64,000 nucleotides of DNA. Origin: Chloroflexota bacterium. Its GTDB lineage: Bacteria; Chloroflexota; Anaerolineae; Anaerolineales; UBA11579. Each line of letters begins with the position of its first letter. Position 1 is the stretch's first letter. Where the stretch lies: contig JAMCZK010000038.1 in the NCBI GenBank assembly GCA_023485685.1, positions 1 to 64,000 of the forward strand, written 5' to 3'. Positions 35,686 through 45,398 of the stretch are shown piece by piece. The position numbers were made by a program, and so were the translations under genes. The notes beneath the pieces were generated by a model, which was not told the DNA's origin, did not search any database, and saw nothing but the letters and a program-made list of their open reading frames with translations.

Positions 35686-36327
35686 ATGAGACTGCCCCGC
35701 ATACGAGCTGAAGCTCTGCCCTATCTCGCTGGGCTGGGGCTGTTAAGCCTCGTCATGTTATTGATGCGATCCTGGTTCAGTCTTCCAGCTCTCGGACTGC
35801 TTCTTTTCGTGGCCTTCTTCTTTCGTGATCCCGACCGGCAAGTGAGGCCTTCATTGGACGCAATCCTGGCTCCCGCGGATGGTCGGATAGCTGACGTTAG
35901 CGAGGTCTTTGAAGCGCAGTTCCTAAAGCAGACCGCGGTCCGGGTGGGCATATTTCTTTCCTTATTCGATGTGCACATCAATCGTAGCCCGGTGGATGGT
36001 CGCGTAATCTATCTTAAGTACCAGAGGGGAAAGTTCAGGCCGGCATTCAGGGCCCCGGCTACCCTCGAAAACGAACGAAATCTTGTCGGCTTGGAAGGGC
36101 AGCGCGGAAAGGTATTGGTGGTTCAGATCGCCGGTATTCTGGCGAGGCGAATTGAGTGCCAGGTGATCGAAGGGGACGTTCTGGAGGCTGGGCAGAGATT
36201 TGGCATGATTCGTTTCGGATCGCGCACAGAACTATTCGTTCCTGAAAAAATGATCGAAGTGCTGGTAAATCCGGGCGATTATGTCAAGGCTGGTGAAACC
36301 GTTGTGGGGAGATGGAAATCCGTATGA
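35686..36327 (+). CDS. psd: phosphatidylserine decarboxylase proenzyme-like
   Basis: FFRDPDRQVRPSLDAILAPADGRIADV...SLFDVHINRSPVDGRV..GMIRFGSRTELFVP. Confidence 0.93.
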   Translation: MRLPRIRAEALPYLAGLGLLSLVMLLMRSWFSLPALGLLLFVAFFFRDPDRQVRPSLDAILAPADGRIADVSEVFEAQFLKQTAVRVGIFLSLFDVHINRSPVDGRVIYLKYQRGKFRPAFRAPATLENERNLVGLEGQRGKVLVVQIAGILARRIECQVIEGDVLEAGQRFGMIRFGSRTELFVPEKMIEVLVNPGDYVKAGETVVGRWKSV

Positions 36328-37028
36328 ACCGGACATGGATCCCTAATTTAATTACCTTGGGCAACCTGGCGGCAGGCTTCATTTCCGTATTGTTTACCCT
36401 CCACGCCCAATTCGAAATCGCCGCCCTGGTCATTTTAATTGCCTGCGTTTTAGACGGTCTGGATGGAAGAATTGCCAGGTGGCTCGGCGCTAGCAATCCA
36501 ATGGGAGCGGAACTGGACTCCCTGGCCGATGTAATTTCCTTCGGCGTGGCTCCCGGATTCCTGTTGTACGCCCTCGATCTACGCAATCTTGGCCTTTTAG
36601 GAGCTTTGCTCTCAGTACTTTATGTGTTAAGCGCAGCCTTCCGACTGGCACGCTTCAATCTCGGGACCATTCCCGGCTACTTCGTGGGGTTGCCAAGTAC
36701 CGTGGCGGGAGGAATTACCGCTTCCTTCGTTTTGTATGGTGCAAAGCTTCAAACCCCGTTCTATCCTCTGCTATCTTTGTTGCTGGCCGTTCTGATGGTA
36801 AGCCAATTGCCCTACAGGGACTTCAAACGTATCCACTGGTCTGAACTGCGTCTCTCCAAGTTGTTCCTGGCCGTAACCCTTGCTTCCATCTTTGCCCTGA
36901 TCAACCCGCGCAAATTGATCTTCTTGCCACTTACGATCTATCTGTTATATGGACCTAAAGACCATCTGATGGCGGCACATAAGAAGGTGGACAGGTCCAC
37001 AGAAATGACTGGCCAAACAAGGAGCTGA
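36312..37028 (+). CDS. pssA: CDP-diacylglycerol-serine O-phosphatidyltransferase
   Basis: WIPNLITLGNLAAGFISVLF...ACVLDGLDGRIARWLGASNPMGAELDSLADVISFGVAPG (CDP-alcohol phosphotransferase motif). Confidence 0.95.
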   Translation: MEIRMNRTWIPNLITLGNLAAGFISVLFTLHAQFEIAALVILIACVLDGLDGRIARWLGASNPMGAELDSLADVISFGVAPGFLLYALDLRNLGLLGALLSVLYVLSAAFRLARFNLGTIPGYFVGLPSTVAGGITASFVLYGAKLQTPFYPLLSLLLAVLMVSQLPYRDFKRIHWSELRLSKLFLAVTLASIFALINPRKLIFLPLTIYLLYGPKDHLMAAHKKVDRSTEMTGQTRS

Positions 37029-37031
37029 ATC

Positions 37032-37961
37032 ATGGATTTGTTATCGCACACCCTGATGGGAAGCCTGGTGGCTTCGATAGGGCTGCAAAAAAAATACGGC
37101 GCGGTTGCCTCAGCAACGATGATCGCCGCCAACCTCCTGCCGGATATTGATGGCACCGCGATGGCCCTGGGACCGAAGTATTTCTTTCTGTATCACCGTC
37201 ACCCTTTGACCCATTCGCTGGGCGGGGCGTTTGTGCTGTCAGCAGCACTCACGGCTGTTGTTTCCCTCGCCACTTCATTTAAGCGACCGGGTTTAGTCTT
37301 CCTCATCTCCTTTATTGGCGTTGTTTTACATCTCCTTAGTGACCTCTTGACTCCATGGCCAATACCCATCCTATGGCCCTTCTCAGCCAGGACGTATTCA
37401 TTCGATTTGATCAATTTCCTTGATCCGTTCCTTCTGGCTTTGCTGGTAGGAAGTTTCTCATCGGTTCGCCACTGGCCCGCACGAGGGTTGTTGTTCGGAA
37501 TACTTACGATCGCTATTGCCCTTGGATATCTGGGTTTCAGACTATACGGCCAGGGGACGGCCTTAAATATCGTTAGGGAAAGGTCTTCGAGCCAGGAGAT
37601 TACGACCCTGCCCCATGGGTTGAGCCTCACAAATTGGGATGTAATAACGCGCGAGCAGCAGGGCTATGCTCTCTATATAGTCGACGCCCTCCGAAGGGAT
37701 ATGCAGGGTCCACAGATTTTTCATTCTGTTTCGGACGAACGCATCCCAATCATTGCCGGCAAGTCAGACTTGGTTCAAGCATTTCTCAAGAGGGCCCGAT
37801 TCCCGCTTGTTCGCACTACTGAAATGGGCACTCTCACCACGATAGAGTGGCTGGATGTCCACCTTATTACAAGCGGTGGGGCCATAAACGGAGTGAAAGT
37901 GACTATCAATGATCAAGGCGAGATTGTCGAAGAAAAGTTTATATTCAACTCCCGGCGTTAA
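37032..37961 (+). CDS. membrane-bound metal-dependent hydrolase, YdjM-like
   Basis: MDLLSHTLMGSLVASIGL...AANLLPDIDG...YHRHPLTHSLGGAF...LLSDLLTPW. Confidence 0.88.
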   Translation: MDLLSHTLMGSLVASIGLQKKYGAVASATMIAANLLPDIDGTAMALGPKYFFLYHRHPLTHSLGGAFVLSAALTAVVSLATSFKRPGLVFLISFIGVVLHLLSDLLTPWPIPILWPFSARTYSFDLINFLDPFLLALLVGSFSSVRHWPARGLLFGILTIAIALGYLGFRLYGQGTALNIVRERSSSQEITTLPHGLSLTNWDVITREQQGYALYIVDALRRDMQGPQIFHSVSDERIPIIAGKSDLVQAFLKRARFPLVRTTEMGTLTTIEWLDVHLITSGGAINGVKVTINDQGEIVEEKFIFNSRR

Positions 37962-38495
37962 TAGGAACACCTCCAGCGAAAGCTGCAGCGTTCAGGTGCC
38001 TTTGCTTTGGCACTCTGACTTCCTTGACACGGCGCCCCAATCCCACATTTCCCCGCCAAAGCCATCCGATAATATCTGCCAGCAATCTTGAACCTTAAAA
38101 TCGGCTTTGGCTGCGGCCCACCCCCAAAACCTTGCCCTGACCCTGAGCGCAGCGAAGGGGAAATGGGGACATTATTTTTCTTCTCTCTCACCAAAGCTCG
38201 CCGCTGCAGCGGCGAGCGATTCGAAGGGCAAATCTGGAATCTTCAGAAAGCGTCATCTTTATGCGAGGGGGGATTGGGGGGCATGCAATGTCCCCCCAAC
38301 GGGGAGCCTGTCCCGAGCGAGCCGCCTCGCGGCGACGAGGGATCCGGGCCAGCGGCCCCCAAGGATAAAATGGGCAACCACCCCACATTCCTCAATGTGC
38401 CTTGTCTCCAGCAATCCCACCTCGGAGACTCGACTCTTGTCGATTGTCTTCCTTGACATCAGAATTAACCGTAATTACAATGTACCTACTTTGAG

Positions 38496-38756
38496 GTGAT
38501 CATGCCGGTGAAAACAAAAGTCATCAAAATAGGCAACTCCAAAGGAGTTCGCATTCCCAAAGCCCTCCTCGAGCAGGCCAACCTGGGCGATGAGGTCGAG
38601 ATGGAGGTGCAGGAAGGCAAACTCATAATGAGGAACGTGAAAAAACCTCGCGAAGGTTGGGAGGAGGACTTTGCCCGCATGGCGGAAGAAGACAAAGAGA
38701 TTTTGGACATTACTTCCCTTTCCAATGAATGGGACGATACGGATTGGGAATGGTGA
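38496..38756 (+). CDS. AbrB/MazE-type antitoxin
   Basis: VKTKVIKIGNSKGVRIPKALLEQANLGDEVEMEVQEGKLIMRNVKKPREGWEEDF. Confidence 0.93.
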   Translation: MIMPVKTKVIKIGNSKGVRIPKALLEQANLGDEVEMEVQEGKLIMRNVKKPREGWEEDFARMAEEDKEILDITSLSNEWDDTDWEW

Positions 38757-39073
38757 CCAAACGCTCGGAAGTCTATCTTGTCAGACTAGATCCAACTCAG
38801 GGACACGAGATGAAAAAAACGCGTCCATGTCTTGTAATTTCGCCGGACGTAATGAACCGCAATTTCAAAACCGTCATCATTGCTCCTCTAACCACAAAAA
38901 GCCACTCCCAGGTAACCCGCATTCCATGTAAATTCGAAGGGAGACCTGGCTGGGTTGTGCTTGATCAGATTCGCGCCGTAGACAAGAACCGCTTGGTCAA
39001 GTTCTTGCGCGTCATGGATGAAACGACAAACCAAAAAGTATTGCAGGCATTGGGCGAAATGTTCGCGCCATAG
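38750..39073 (+). CDS. MazF/PemK-family mRNA interferase
   Basis: SEVYLVRLDPTQGHEMKKTRPCLVISPDVMNRNFKTVIIAPLTTK...GRPGWVVLDQIRAVDKNRLVK. Confidence 0.93.
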   Translation: MVTKRSEVYLVRLDPTQGHEMKKTRPCLVISPDVMNRNFKTVIIAPLTTKSHSQVTRIPCKFEGRPGWVVLDQIRAVDKNRLVKFLRVMDETTNQKVLQALGEMFAP

Positions 39074-39160
39074 GCGTTTTCCCCGGCTCCGACTTCCCTC
39101 CCGTTGTTTGCGGGGCCTGCGTCCCGCTCTGATTCGCCTTTGATTTCCAGGAGGTTGAAA

Positions 39161-39925
39161 ATGGCAGAGACCGCATCAAAACAATTCAAGGACAAGGTCG
39201 CCCTGGTTACCGGCGGCGCTTCCGGGATCGGCGAAGCCTGCGCCCTCACCTTCGCGCGGAGCGGCGCTAAAGTGGCCGTCGTGGATCTGAACGATGAGCT
39301 CGGCGAAAAAACCGCGGCCGCCGCCAGGCGGGCGGGAGCGGACGCCATCTACCTGCGCGTCGACGTGTCCGACCCGGCCGCGGTCGAGAAGATGGTGGCG
39401 GATGCCGTAAAGGCCTTCGGCCGCGTGGATATCGCCGTGAACAACGCCGGCATCGGCGGAGAGTCGAATCCCACCGGAGCGTACAGCATCGAAGGCTGGC
39501 GCAAAGTGATCGACATCAACCTGAATGGCGTGTTCTACTGCATGCGCTACCAGATTCCCCAAATGCTCAAGCAGGGCAGCGGAGTGATCGTGAATATGAC
39601 CTCCATTCTGGGGACGGTGGGCTTTGCCAATTCCGCCGCCTATGTCGCCGCCAAACACGGCATCCTTGGGCTCACCAAGACCGCCGCGCTGGAGTATGCC
39701 AAGCAGGGCATCCGCATCAACTCGGTGGGGCCGGGATTCATCAAGACCCCGCTGCTGGATTCCCTCGACGAGCAAACCCAGGCTTACCTCAGCGGACTCC
39801 ATGCCATGGGGCGCATGGGCGAAGCGCAGGAGGTCGCCGACCTGGTCGCCTATCTCTGCTCGGACCAGGCCTCCTTCCTGACCGGCGGCTATTACCTCGT
39901 GGATGGTGGATACACCGCGCAATAA
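39161..39925 (+). CDS. short-chain dehydrogenase/reductase
   Basis: VALVTGGASGIGEACA, NNAGIGG, YVAAKHGILGLTK, VDGGYTAQ; RBS aggaggt before ATG 39161. Confidence 0.95.
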   Translation: MAETASKQFKDKVALVTGGASGIGEACALTFARSGAKVAVVDLNDELGEKTAAAARRAGADAIYLRVDVSDPAAVEKMVADAVKAFGRVDIAVNNAGIGGESNPTGAYSIEGWRKVIDINLNGVFYCMRYQIPQMLKQGSGVIVNMTSILGTVGFANSAAYVAAKHGILGLTKTAALEYAKQGIRINSVGPGFIKTPLLDSLDEQTQAYLSGLHAMGRMGEAQEVADLVAYLCSDQASFLTGGYYLVDGGYTAQ

Positions 39926-40031
39926 TTTCAGGGTGAAGCCCTCGCACTTTCGTTAGCCGCCCTTCCGCGCGCGGCTACGATGCTAGAATCAGGGTGACGA
40001 TCCGCGCCGTGTTTTCAGGAGGACTCGGTAT

Positions 40032-40777
40032 ATGAAAACTACCCGCCTGCTCACCATTCTTTTCACCCTCGCCACCATCACCGTCAACGGTCTCGCCAAC
40101 GCGCTGCCTTTCAACGGCCAGACCACTGCGGAGATCTCCAATCGCTTCCCCATCTTTTTCGTACCTGCTGGCTATGTCTTTTCCCTTTGGGGTCTCATCT
40201 ATCTCGGCCTGCTGGCCTTTGCCGTCTACCAGGCCTTGCCCGCCCAGCGCAAAACTAAATTGCTGGATGACATCGCCCTGCTGTATTGGCTTTCCTGCAT
40301 CGCCAATGCCGTGTGGATCTTCCTCTGGCACTATGAATACTTCACCCTCACCGTCTTCGTGATGGTCGTCCTGCTCCTTTCCCTCATCGCCATCTATCGT
40401 CGACTGCGCGCCGCCACGAAACCGGATGCCGGCTTCCGCTGGTGCGTCCAGCTACCATTCAGCATCTACCTCGGCTGGATCTCAGTCGCCACCATTGCCA
40501 ACGCTTCGCAATGGCTCTACTTCCTGAATTGGAATGGTTTTGGCCCCAGCGGGGACGTGTGGGCCGTGATTATGCTGCTCGTTGCGACAGCGCTCGGCAC
40601 CGCCATGCTGCTGCGCGAACGCGATTGGGCCTACGCGCTGGTCCTCGTCTGGGCATTCGCCGGAATCGCTGTCGCCCAGGCAGCATCACCCTGGTGGCCT
40701 ACAGCGCCTGGATCCTCACCGCGGCCACTGCCCTGATGATCTTAATGACTCTCGCGCGGAAACCAACCGCGGCTTGA
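40032..40777 (+). pseudogene. TspO/MBR-like tryptophan-rich membrane protein with apparent C-terminal frameshift
   Basis: Five-TM protein; frame 40032 ends QAASPWWPTAPGSS, whereas the hydrophobic end SITLVAYSAWILTAATALMILMTLARKP lies in another frame. Confidence 0.65.
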
Positions 40778-40797
40778 AGCGGGATCCGCGAAACATA

Positions 40798-40826
40798 AAA
40801 AACGAGCGACCGCATCGCTCGTTTTT
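40798..40826 (+). terminator. intrinsic terminator between convergent genes
   Basis: AAAAACGAGCGA-ccgca-TCGCTCGTTTTT. Confidence 0.85.
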
Positions 40827-40836
40827 ACTTTGAGGT

Positions 40837-42294
40837 TCAGGAAGCCCCTAAGCGCTTCCTCCGCTTGGCCTTGTACAAGGCCACGTCGGCCAGTTCGATC
40901 AGTTCGGTGATGCCGCGGATCGGCGGCTGGTGCCCATTCGTGGAGGCTAAGCCGAAGCTGCAGCTCAGCGGCAGCTGCTTTCTGCCGGCCTTCACCCGTT
41001 CCTTTTGAACCGCGCCTTCCATGCGCCCCGCGATCATCTGGGCAGCCTCCTCCGAGGCGCCCGGCAGCACGACCATGAACTCGTCTCCGCCGTAGCGCCC
41101 GAACCAATCGTAGGGCCGCTTGTGCTGGTCGACCACCCGGGCTACGGCGTTCAGCGCCTGGTCTCCAGCGTTGTGTCCATAGGTGTCATTGATCTCTTTC
41201 AACCCGTCCATATCCACCAGCATCAGGCTCATCGGCTGCTGCTCACGCGCGTAGCGTTCCCATTCCGCTCGGGCATGCTGCAAGACGGTCTCCCGGTTCA
41301 AGATTCCGGTCAGCGGGTCGGTGCTGGCTTTCACCACCATATGCACCAGAGTACTCTTCATGCGTTGCTCTTCCATCACCTTTTGCGTCACGTCGCGGCC
41401 GGTGCTCTGGTAGTGAAGCGGCTTGCCATGCTCGTCCTTCACCAGTGAGAGGTTTGTCTCCAGCATCAATTCGTCACCGGCCTTGGTGACAACCCGTCGT
41501 GTGATGGGCGCCAGAAAATCCGTGCCCTTTACCGCCTCCAAGCGCTCTTGCACGTCCCGCCACTCATCGGCCGGAAATAGTTTTTGGACGGGCAGGTCAA
41601 CCATTTCTTTTGGTTTATAGGCCAGCATCTTTGCGGCCTGCTCATTCACTTCAATGAGCCTCAGATTCAAACCAAAGATGAACACAGCATCAGTGGTTTG
41701 CTCGAACAGTGCCCGAAAGCGGTACTCACTGTTGGCTAGATTCAGCGTGAGCGCTTGAATGATGCGCTTCGAATACAGGATCGTCCCGGCAGAAATCAGC
41801 AGGAGGGCGGTTTGAATCGAGAAGCGGATGATCGGCTCGTCATTGAGCACCAGTTGTGTCAGTTGCTGTGATTCGGCAAAATAAATCAATGAAAAATTGA
41901 AGAGGGTTGTGGCTATTACCACAATCAAGGTGAACCCCGTCGTTGTGACCAGCGCGGCCACCACCACTACAAAGGCCTGGGCGACCAGCGCAACGCTGGC
42001 AATTCCCCCGGAATAGAAAATGGAGACAGAAATAAGAATACCGGAGCCCAACACCAAAAGAACGGACGCCGGATTCAGGCCAAAACGAAACCACACCAGC
42101 CAGACCCCCACCTCAAAAAGGAGAAAAGCCGCAACCAATATAACGTCGATCGAAAAGACAGGGTCGGTTAGGATAATTACGACTGCTAAACCGAGCGTGA
42201 TGGGAATACCCAGAGAGAGCATCGCCCCCAGCAAGCGCGCACGCCAATTATCCCCCAGCCCCTCGTAGTGCGGAAACAACCTTTGGAGCCTCAA
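40837..42294 (-). CDS. diguanylate cyclase with N-terminal TM domain and PAS domain
   Basis: PAS FRALFEQTTDAVFIFGLNLRLIEVNEQ; GGDEF domain with GRYGGDEFMVVLPGAS. Confidence 0.95.
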   Translation of the reverse strand: MRLQRLFPHYEGLGDNWRARLLGAMLSLGIPITLGLAVVIILTDPVFSIDVILVAAFLLFEVGVWLVWFRFGLNPASVLLVLGSGILISVSIFYSGGIASVALVAQAFVVVVAALVTTTGFTLIVVIATTLFNFSLIYFAESQQLTQLVLNDEPIIRFSIQTALLLISAGTILYSKRIIQALTLNLANSEYRFRALFEQTTDAVFIFGLNLRLIEVNEQAAKMLAYKPKEMVDLPVQKLFPADEWRDVQERLEAVKGTDFLAPITRRVVTKAGDELMLETNLSLVKDEHGKPLHYQSTGRDVTQKVMEEQRMKSTLVHMVVKASTDPLTGILNRETVLQHARAEWERYAREQQPMSLMLVDMDGLKEINDTYGHNAGDQALNAVARVVDQHKRPYDWFGRYGGDEFMVVLPGASEEAAQMIAGRMEGAVQKERVKAGRKQLPLSCSFGLASTNGHQPPIRGITELIELADVALYKAKRRKRLGAS

Positions 42295-42442
42295 GGCGAG
42301 TGGGCCCTTGCAAAAATGTTGGCCGCTATTCTAATTCATTTTCGAACCGACAAATAGTTCGGTCAGCCATCCTGGTTAGCTGCCTCAGCGACTCATCCGC
42401 ATCCAGCGGCAGGCAACCGCAGGGTCGAGGCGTCCGGATGGC

Positions 42443-43537
42443 TCACACATTCACTTTGATCACACCTTCCTCCGCCAGCTCAAATTGCGTGCCAAAGGGC
42501 TCCGAGGCGGCTTTCAGGCAACCCAGCATCCAGCGGGCATCCTCGGCGGCCGCACGCTGCAGCCGGAAACGCTGGATCTGCAACGGCACCAGTTCCAGTT
42601 TGCGCAGCTTGAACGGCGCAGAATCGAAATCCGCGAAAACCATGAACACCAGGTCATCGCGGAACTCTTCGTAGCCGCCGATGCCCTCGTAATCGTTGAT
42701 GAAGTCGCCGCAGCCATAGAAGACCAGGCGGCCATTGTAGAGCTCGACGGGCCGCGGGTGGTGCGAGGAGTGGCCATGGATGATGTCCACACCGACTTCA
42801 TCGATCAGCGCATGGGCAAAGCGCACCTGGGCCTGGGGCACCGCATAGCCCCAATTACCGCCCCAATGGATGCTGGCAACCACCACATCGCCCGGCTTGC
42901 GATGCTGCTCGATGGCTTCGCGAACCTGGCTGACGGCATCCGAAGCCAAGCTATCCAGCAACCAAACGCCAGGCGATTTGTCCGTTGTGCGCCAACTGCG
43001 CGGCACTCCGCTGGATTCCGTGCATATCGAGAAGATCAGTACCCTGTCGCTCCCGGTCTCGAAGATGGCCGGCGTCTGGGCGGCGGCAAGCGTTTCGCCC
43101 GCGCCGGCGTGCCGCACGCCGGCGCGCTCCAGCGTCGCAATCGTATCTCGCAGGCCATGCTCGCCCCAGTCCAAAACGTGGTTGTTCGCCAAGCAGCAAA
43201 TGTCGATGCCCGCCGCCGTCAACATAGCGGCGTTATCGGGGTGCATGCGATAGTTGATCCCCTTAGGCGCAAACTCGTCGCTAGACGTGATGGCCGTTTC
43301 TAAATTCACAACCTTCAGGTCTGCTTTTCTCTCCCGCCATATTTCCAACGCATCACCCCAAATATATTCGGGCGCCCCTCCGCGCGGAATGGGCCCATTG
43401 GCGCGCTCGGCCAGCATCACGTACTCGCGCGCATCCTTCACGGAATGCTCATGCAGGCGAGGATCGCTCGGATGGCGCAGAATCTGGTCGATCCCCCGCC
43501 CAGTCATCACGTCACCGCAAAGGAAGATGCGCATCAT
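42443..43537 (-). CDS. CapA-family protein (PgsA-like metallophosphatase)
   Basis: IFLCGDVMTGRGIDQIL...NLETAIT...DICCLANNHVLDWGEHGLRDTI...SIHWGGNWGY...IIHGHSSHHPRPVELYNGRLVFYGCGDFIND. Confidence 0.94.
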   Translation of the reverse strand: MMRIFLCGDVMTGRGIDQILRHPSDPRLHEHSVKDAREYVMLAERANGPIPRGGAPEYIWGDALEIWRERKADLKVVNLETAITSSDEFAPKGINYRMHPDNAAMLTAAGIDICCLANNHVLDWGEHGLRDTIATLERAGVRHAGAGETLAAAQTPAIFETGSDRVLIFSICTESSGVPRSWRTTDKSPGVWLLDSLASDAVSQVREAIEQHRKPGDVVVASIHWGGNWGYAVPQAQVRFAHALIDEVGVDIIHGHSSHHPRPVELYNGRLVFYGCGDFINDYEGIGGYEEFRDDLVFMVFADFDSAPFKLRKLELVPLQIQRFRLQRAAAEDARWMLGCLKAASEPFGTQFELAEEGVIKVNV

Positions 43538-43682
43538 AATAAAGAAGCTGTCAGCTATCAGCCGTCGGCCTTCAGCTAAACCATTTTCAGCCGCTAATTC
43601 TCAAATCAGAAATCGGCAATCAGAAATCAGCAATTTATTACAGTAGTTTCTTGCAAACCTCCGGGTGATCCAGAACCCTGTC

Positions 43683-43736
43683 CAATCCAGCGGGCATCCT
43701 CGGCTGCTGCACGCTGCAACCGGAAACGGTGGATCC
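43683..43736 (-). repeat. degenerate duplicate of the CapA gene 3' region
   Basis: aatccagcgggcatcctcggctgctgcacgctgcaaccggaaacggtggat closely matches 42530-42575. Confidence 0.75.
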
Positions 43737-43746
43737 CGTGAGATCG

Positions 43747-45105
43747 TCAAGGCGTGAAAATATGGATATAGGGCAGGAAAATTTCACCTCGGTCATTGGG
43801 TCGATGCCTCCCATTGGCTACTGTTTCCAGATCCTGCGCATCTTCCCAAGAATTGACGCCGACGCTCTCAAGCCGAGCCCTTATATCCTCGTATCGTTGG
43901 ACAGGAATCGTTGCCGCAGCAGCAAATTCACCATAAACAAAGGAGGCGTTTGCCTGGTTCCAGGTTACGCTCTGCGGATGGAGGGATTCGAGCGCAAAAA
44001 AACGAAAATACAACGAACCCGTAAACAACCAGACCAGAAGGAGGGCGGCCATGGGTTTCCCTCCATTCAGGTGAAAGAAAATCATCTCCAATTGCGCACC
44101 CAAAAACAAACAAAAAAATGTCAGCGGAAAAAACAACAAGTTTGGCCGGGTATAGCCACTTATGGCAAGGACGGTGAGTGAGATCACTGTACAAAATAAC
44201 CAGATTAACGAAACGCGACTCACTTTGAAATAAGAGACAAATATAATAAACAACAAGATAAAAGGCCAACTGATCAGGAAAAATCTTGAAAAAGCGTCAA
44301 AGCTGGTGATCCCGGTTAAACCATATCCAAGCTCGGCAATGGTCAAAAGAGCCTGCGGGAAAATGGGTTGCAATGGTTCAGGTTGAGGAACAAAAACAGT
44401 TCTTAATCCAAAATAGATCGACCCGGCCAGGAGACAAGCTGCTAAATACACGTGCATCTTCCAAGTTGACTTTCCCTTGTCCACAGTTCGCCCTGCATAG
44501 AGATAACCCAGCAGAATGATCACAAGGATTGCGGCAATCGAATCTTCCCTAACAAATAGGTTGATAACAGAAAGAAGAACGGATAGGGAATAAAAACCGA
44601 TCTGGCTTCTATCAATGGCTGTTATAAGACAGGTCAGGGAAAGTATGAAGAGAACTGCTTGCAATAAACGAGTTCCATCGGTAACCCAAACAAGGTGGGG
44701 AATGTTATATCGAGCGACAAGGATCAAGCTGGCTGCCACAAGACCGAATCCCCAGGACATGCCGAACTTATAAGCTACCCAGCACAACAACGTTAAATAA
44801 AAAGCAAACAGGGCCGCCTGAAAAACCCGATGGGCAATAACATCTTCTCCAAAAAAGAAGTACCGTAAATGATTGAATAGAGTTGTCAGGGGTCTATATC
44901 CACGAGACTCTATTCCATCCACATCCCAATTGCCAACAAAGGCCGAACGAAGTTCCTCGGGGGTAAATGCCCTGATCAAGTGCAGGTCATCATAAAAAAA
45001 GGGGTTATCAATCGCTTTCCAGGAAACCAGGATCGCCAAAATGACGAAAAATATGAAGGCAAGCAAAACCAACTGTCTTGGTTGCAGTTGCATATTTACT
45101 CGCAA
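43747..45105 (-). CDS. multipass membrane protein, glycosyltransferase (GT39/83-like) superfamily candidate
   Basis: About 10-11 TM helices; N-terminal WKAIDNPFFYDDLHLIRAF resembles polyprenol-dependent GT acidic loop. Confidence 0.6.
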   Translation of the reverse strand: MRVNMQLQPRQLVLLAFIFFVILAILVSWKAIDNPFFYDDLHLIRAFTPEELRSAFVGNWDVDGIESRGYRPLTTLFNHLRYFFFGEDVIAHRVFQAALFAFYLTLLCWVAYKFGMSWGFGLVAASLILVARYNIPHLVWVTDGTRLLQAVLFILSLTCLITAIDRSQIGFYSLSVLLSVINLFVREDSIAAILVIILLGYLYAGRTVDKGKSTWKMHVYLAACLLAGSIYFGLRTVFVPQPEPLQPIFPQALLTIAELGYGLTGITSFDAFSRFFLISWPFILLFIIFVSYFKVSRVSLIWLFCTVISLTVLAISGYTRPNLLFFPLTFFCLFLGAQLEMIFFHLNGGKPMAALLLVWLFTGSLYFRFFALESLHPQSVTWNQANASFVYGEFAAAATIPVQRYEDIRARLESVGVNSWEDAQDLETVANGRHRPNDRGEIFLPYIHIFTP

Positions 45106-45398
45106 TTCTTAATAAATATGAATCGTTCTCTCATCCAGCAGGTAACGGGTAATTGCCTATTCTCATTTCTCCTTTCTCTTGCATGTACCTCCTTATCCCC
45201 TTCCTCGGCGCTGTAACCCTGCGCCATCAACTCGATGCCCATCGGCCCAAAAGCAATGTTGGTCAGGGACTGTGTGGCCACCGCGCCCACCCCGGCGCGT
45301 ACCCAGGGCACCACCGCTCCCACGCTGGGCTGGTGCGTCTGCACACCGACGCCGAACTGCTTGGTTTCAGGATCATAAGCAACAATCGAGTAGGTCAT
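45096..45398 (-). pseudogene. truncated DUF1028 (Ntn-hydrolase-like) protein
   Basis: MTYSIVAYDPETKQFGVGVQTHQPSVGAVVPWVRAGVGAVATQSLTNIAFGPMGIELMAQGYSAEE then non-homologous tail. Confidence 0.75.

Noticed and set aside
39176-39922. 248-aa minus-strand ORF opposite the SDR gene
   Set aside because: Antisense shadow of a clear SDR protein.
42485-43303. 272-aa plus-strand ORF opposite capA
   Set aside because: Antisense shadow of a clear CapA protein.
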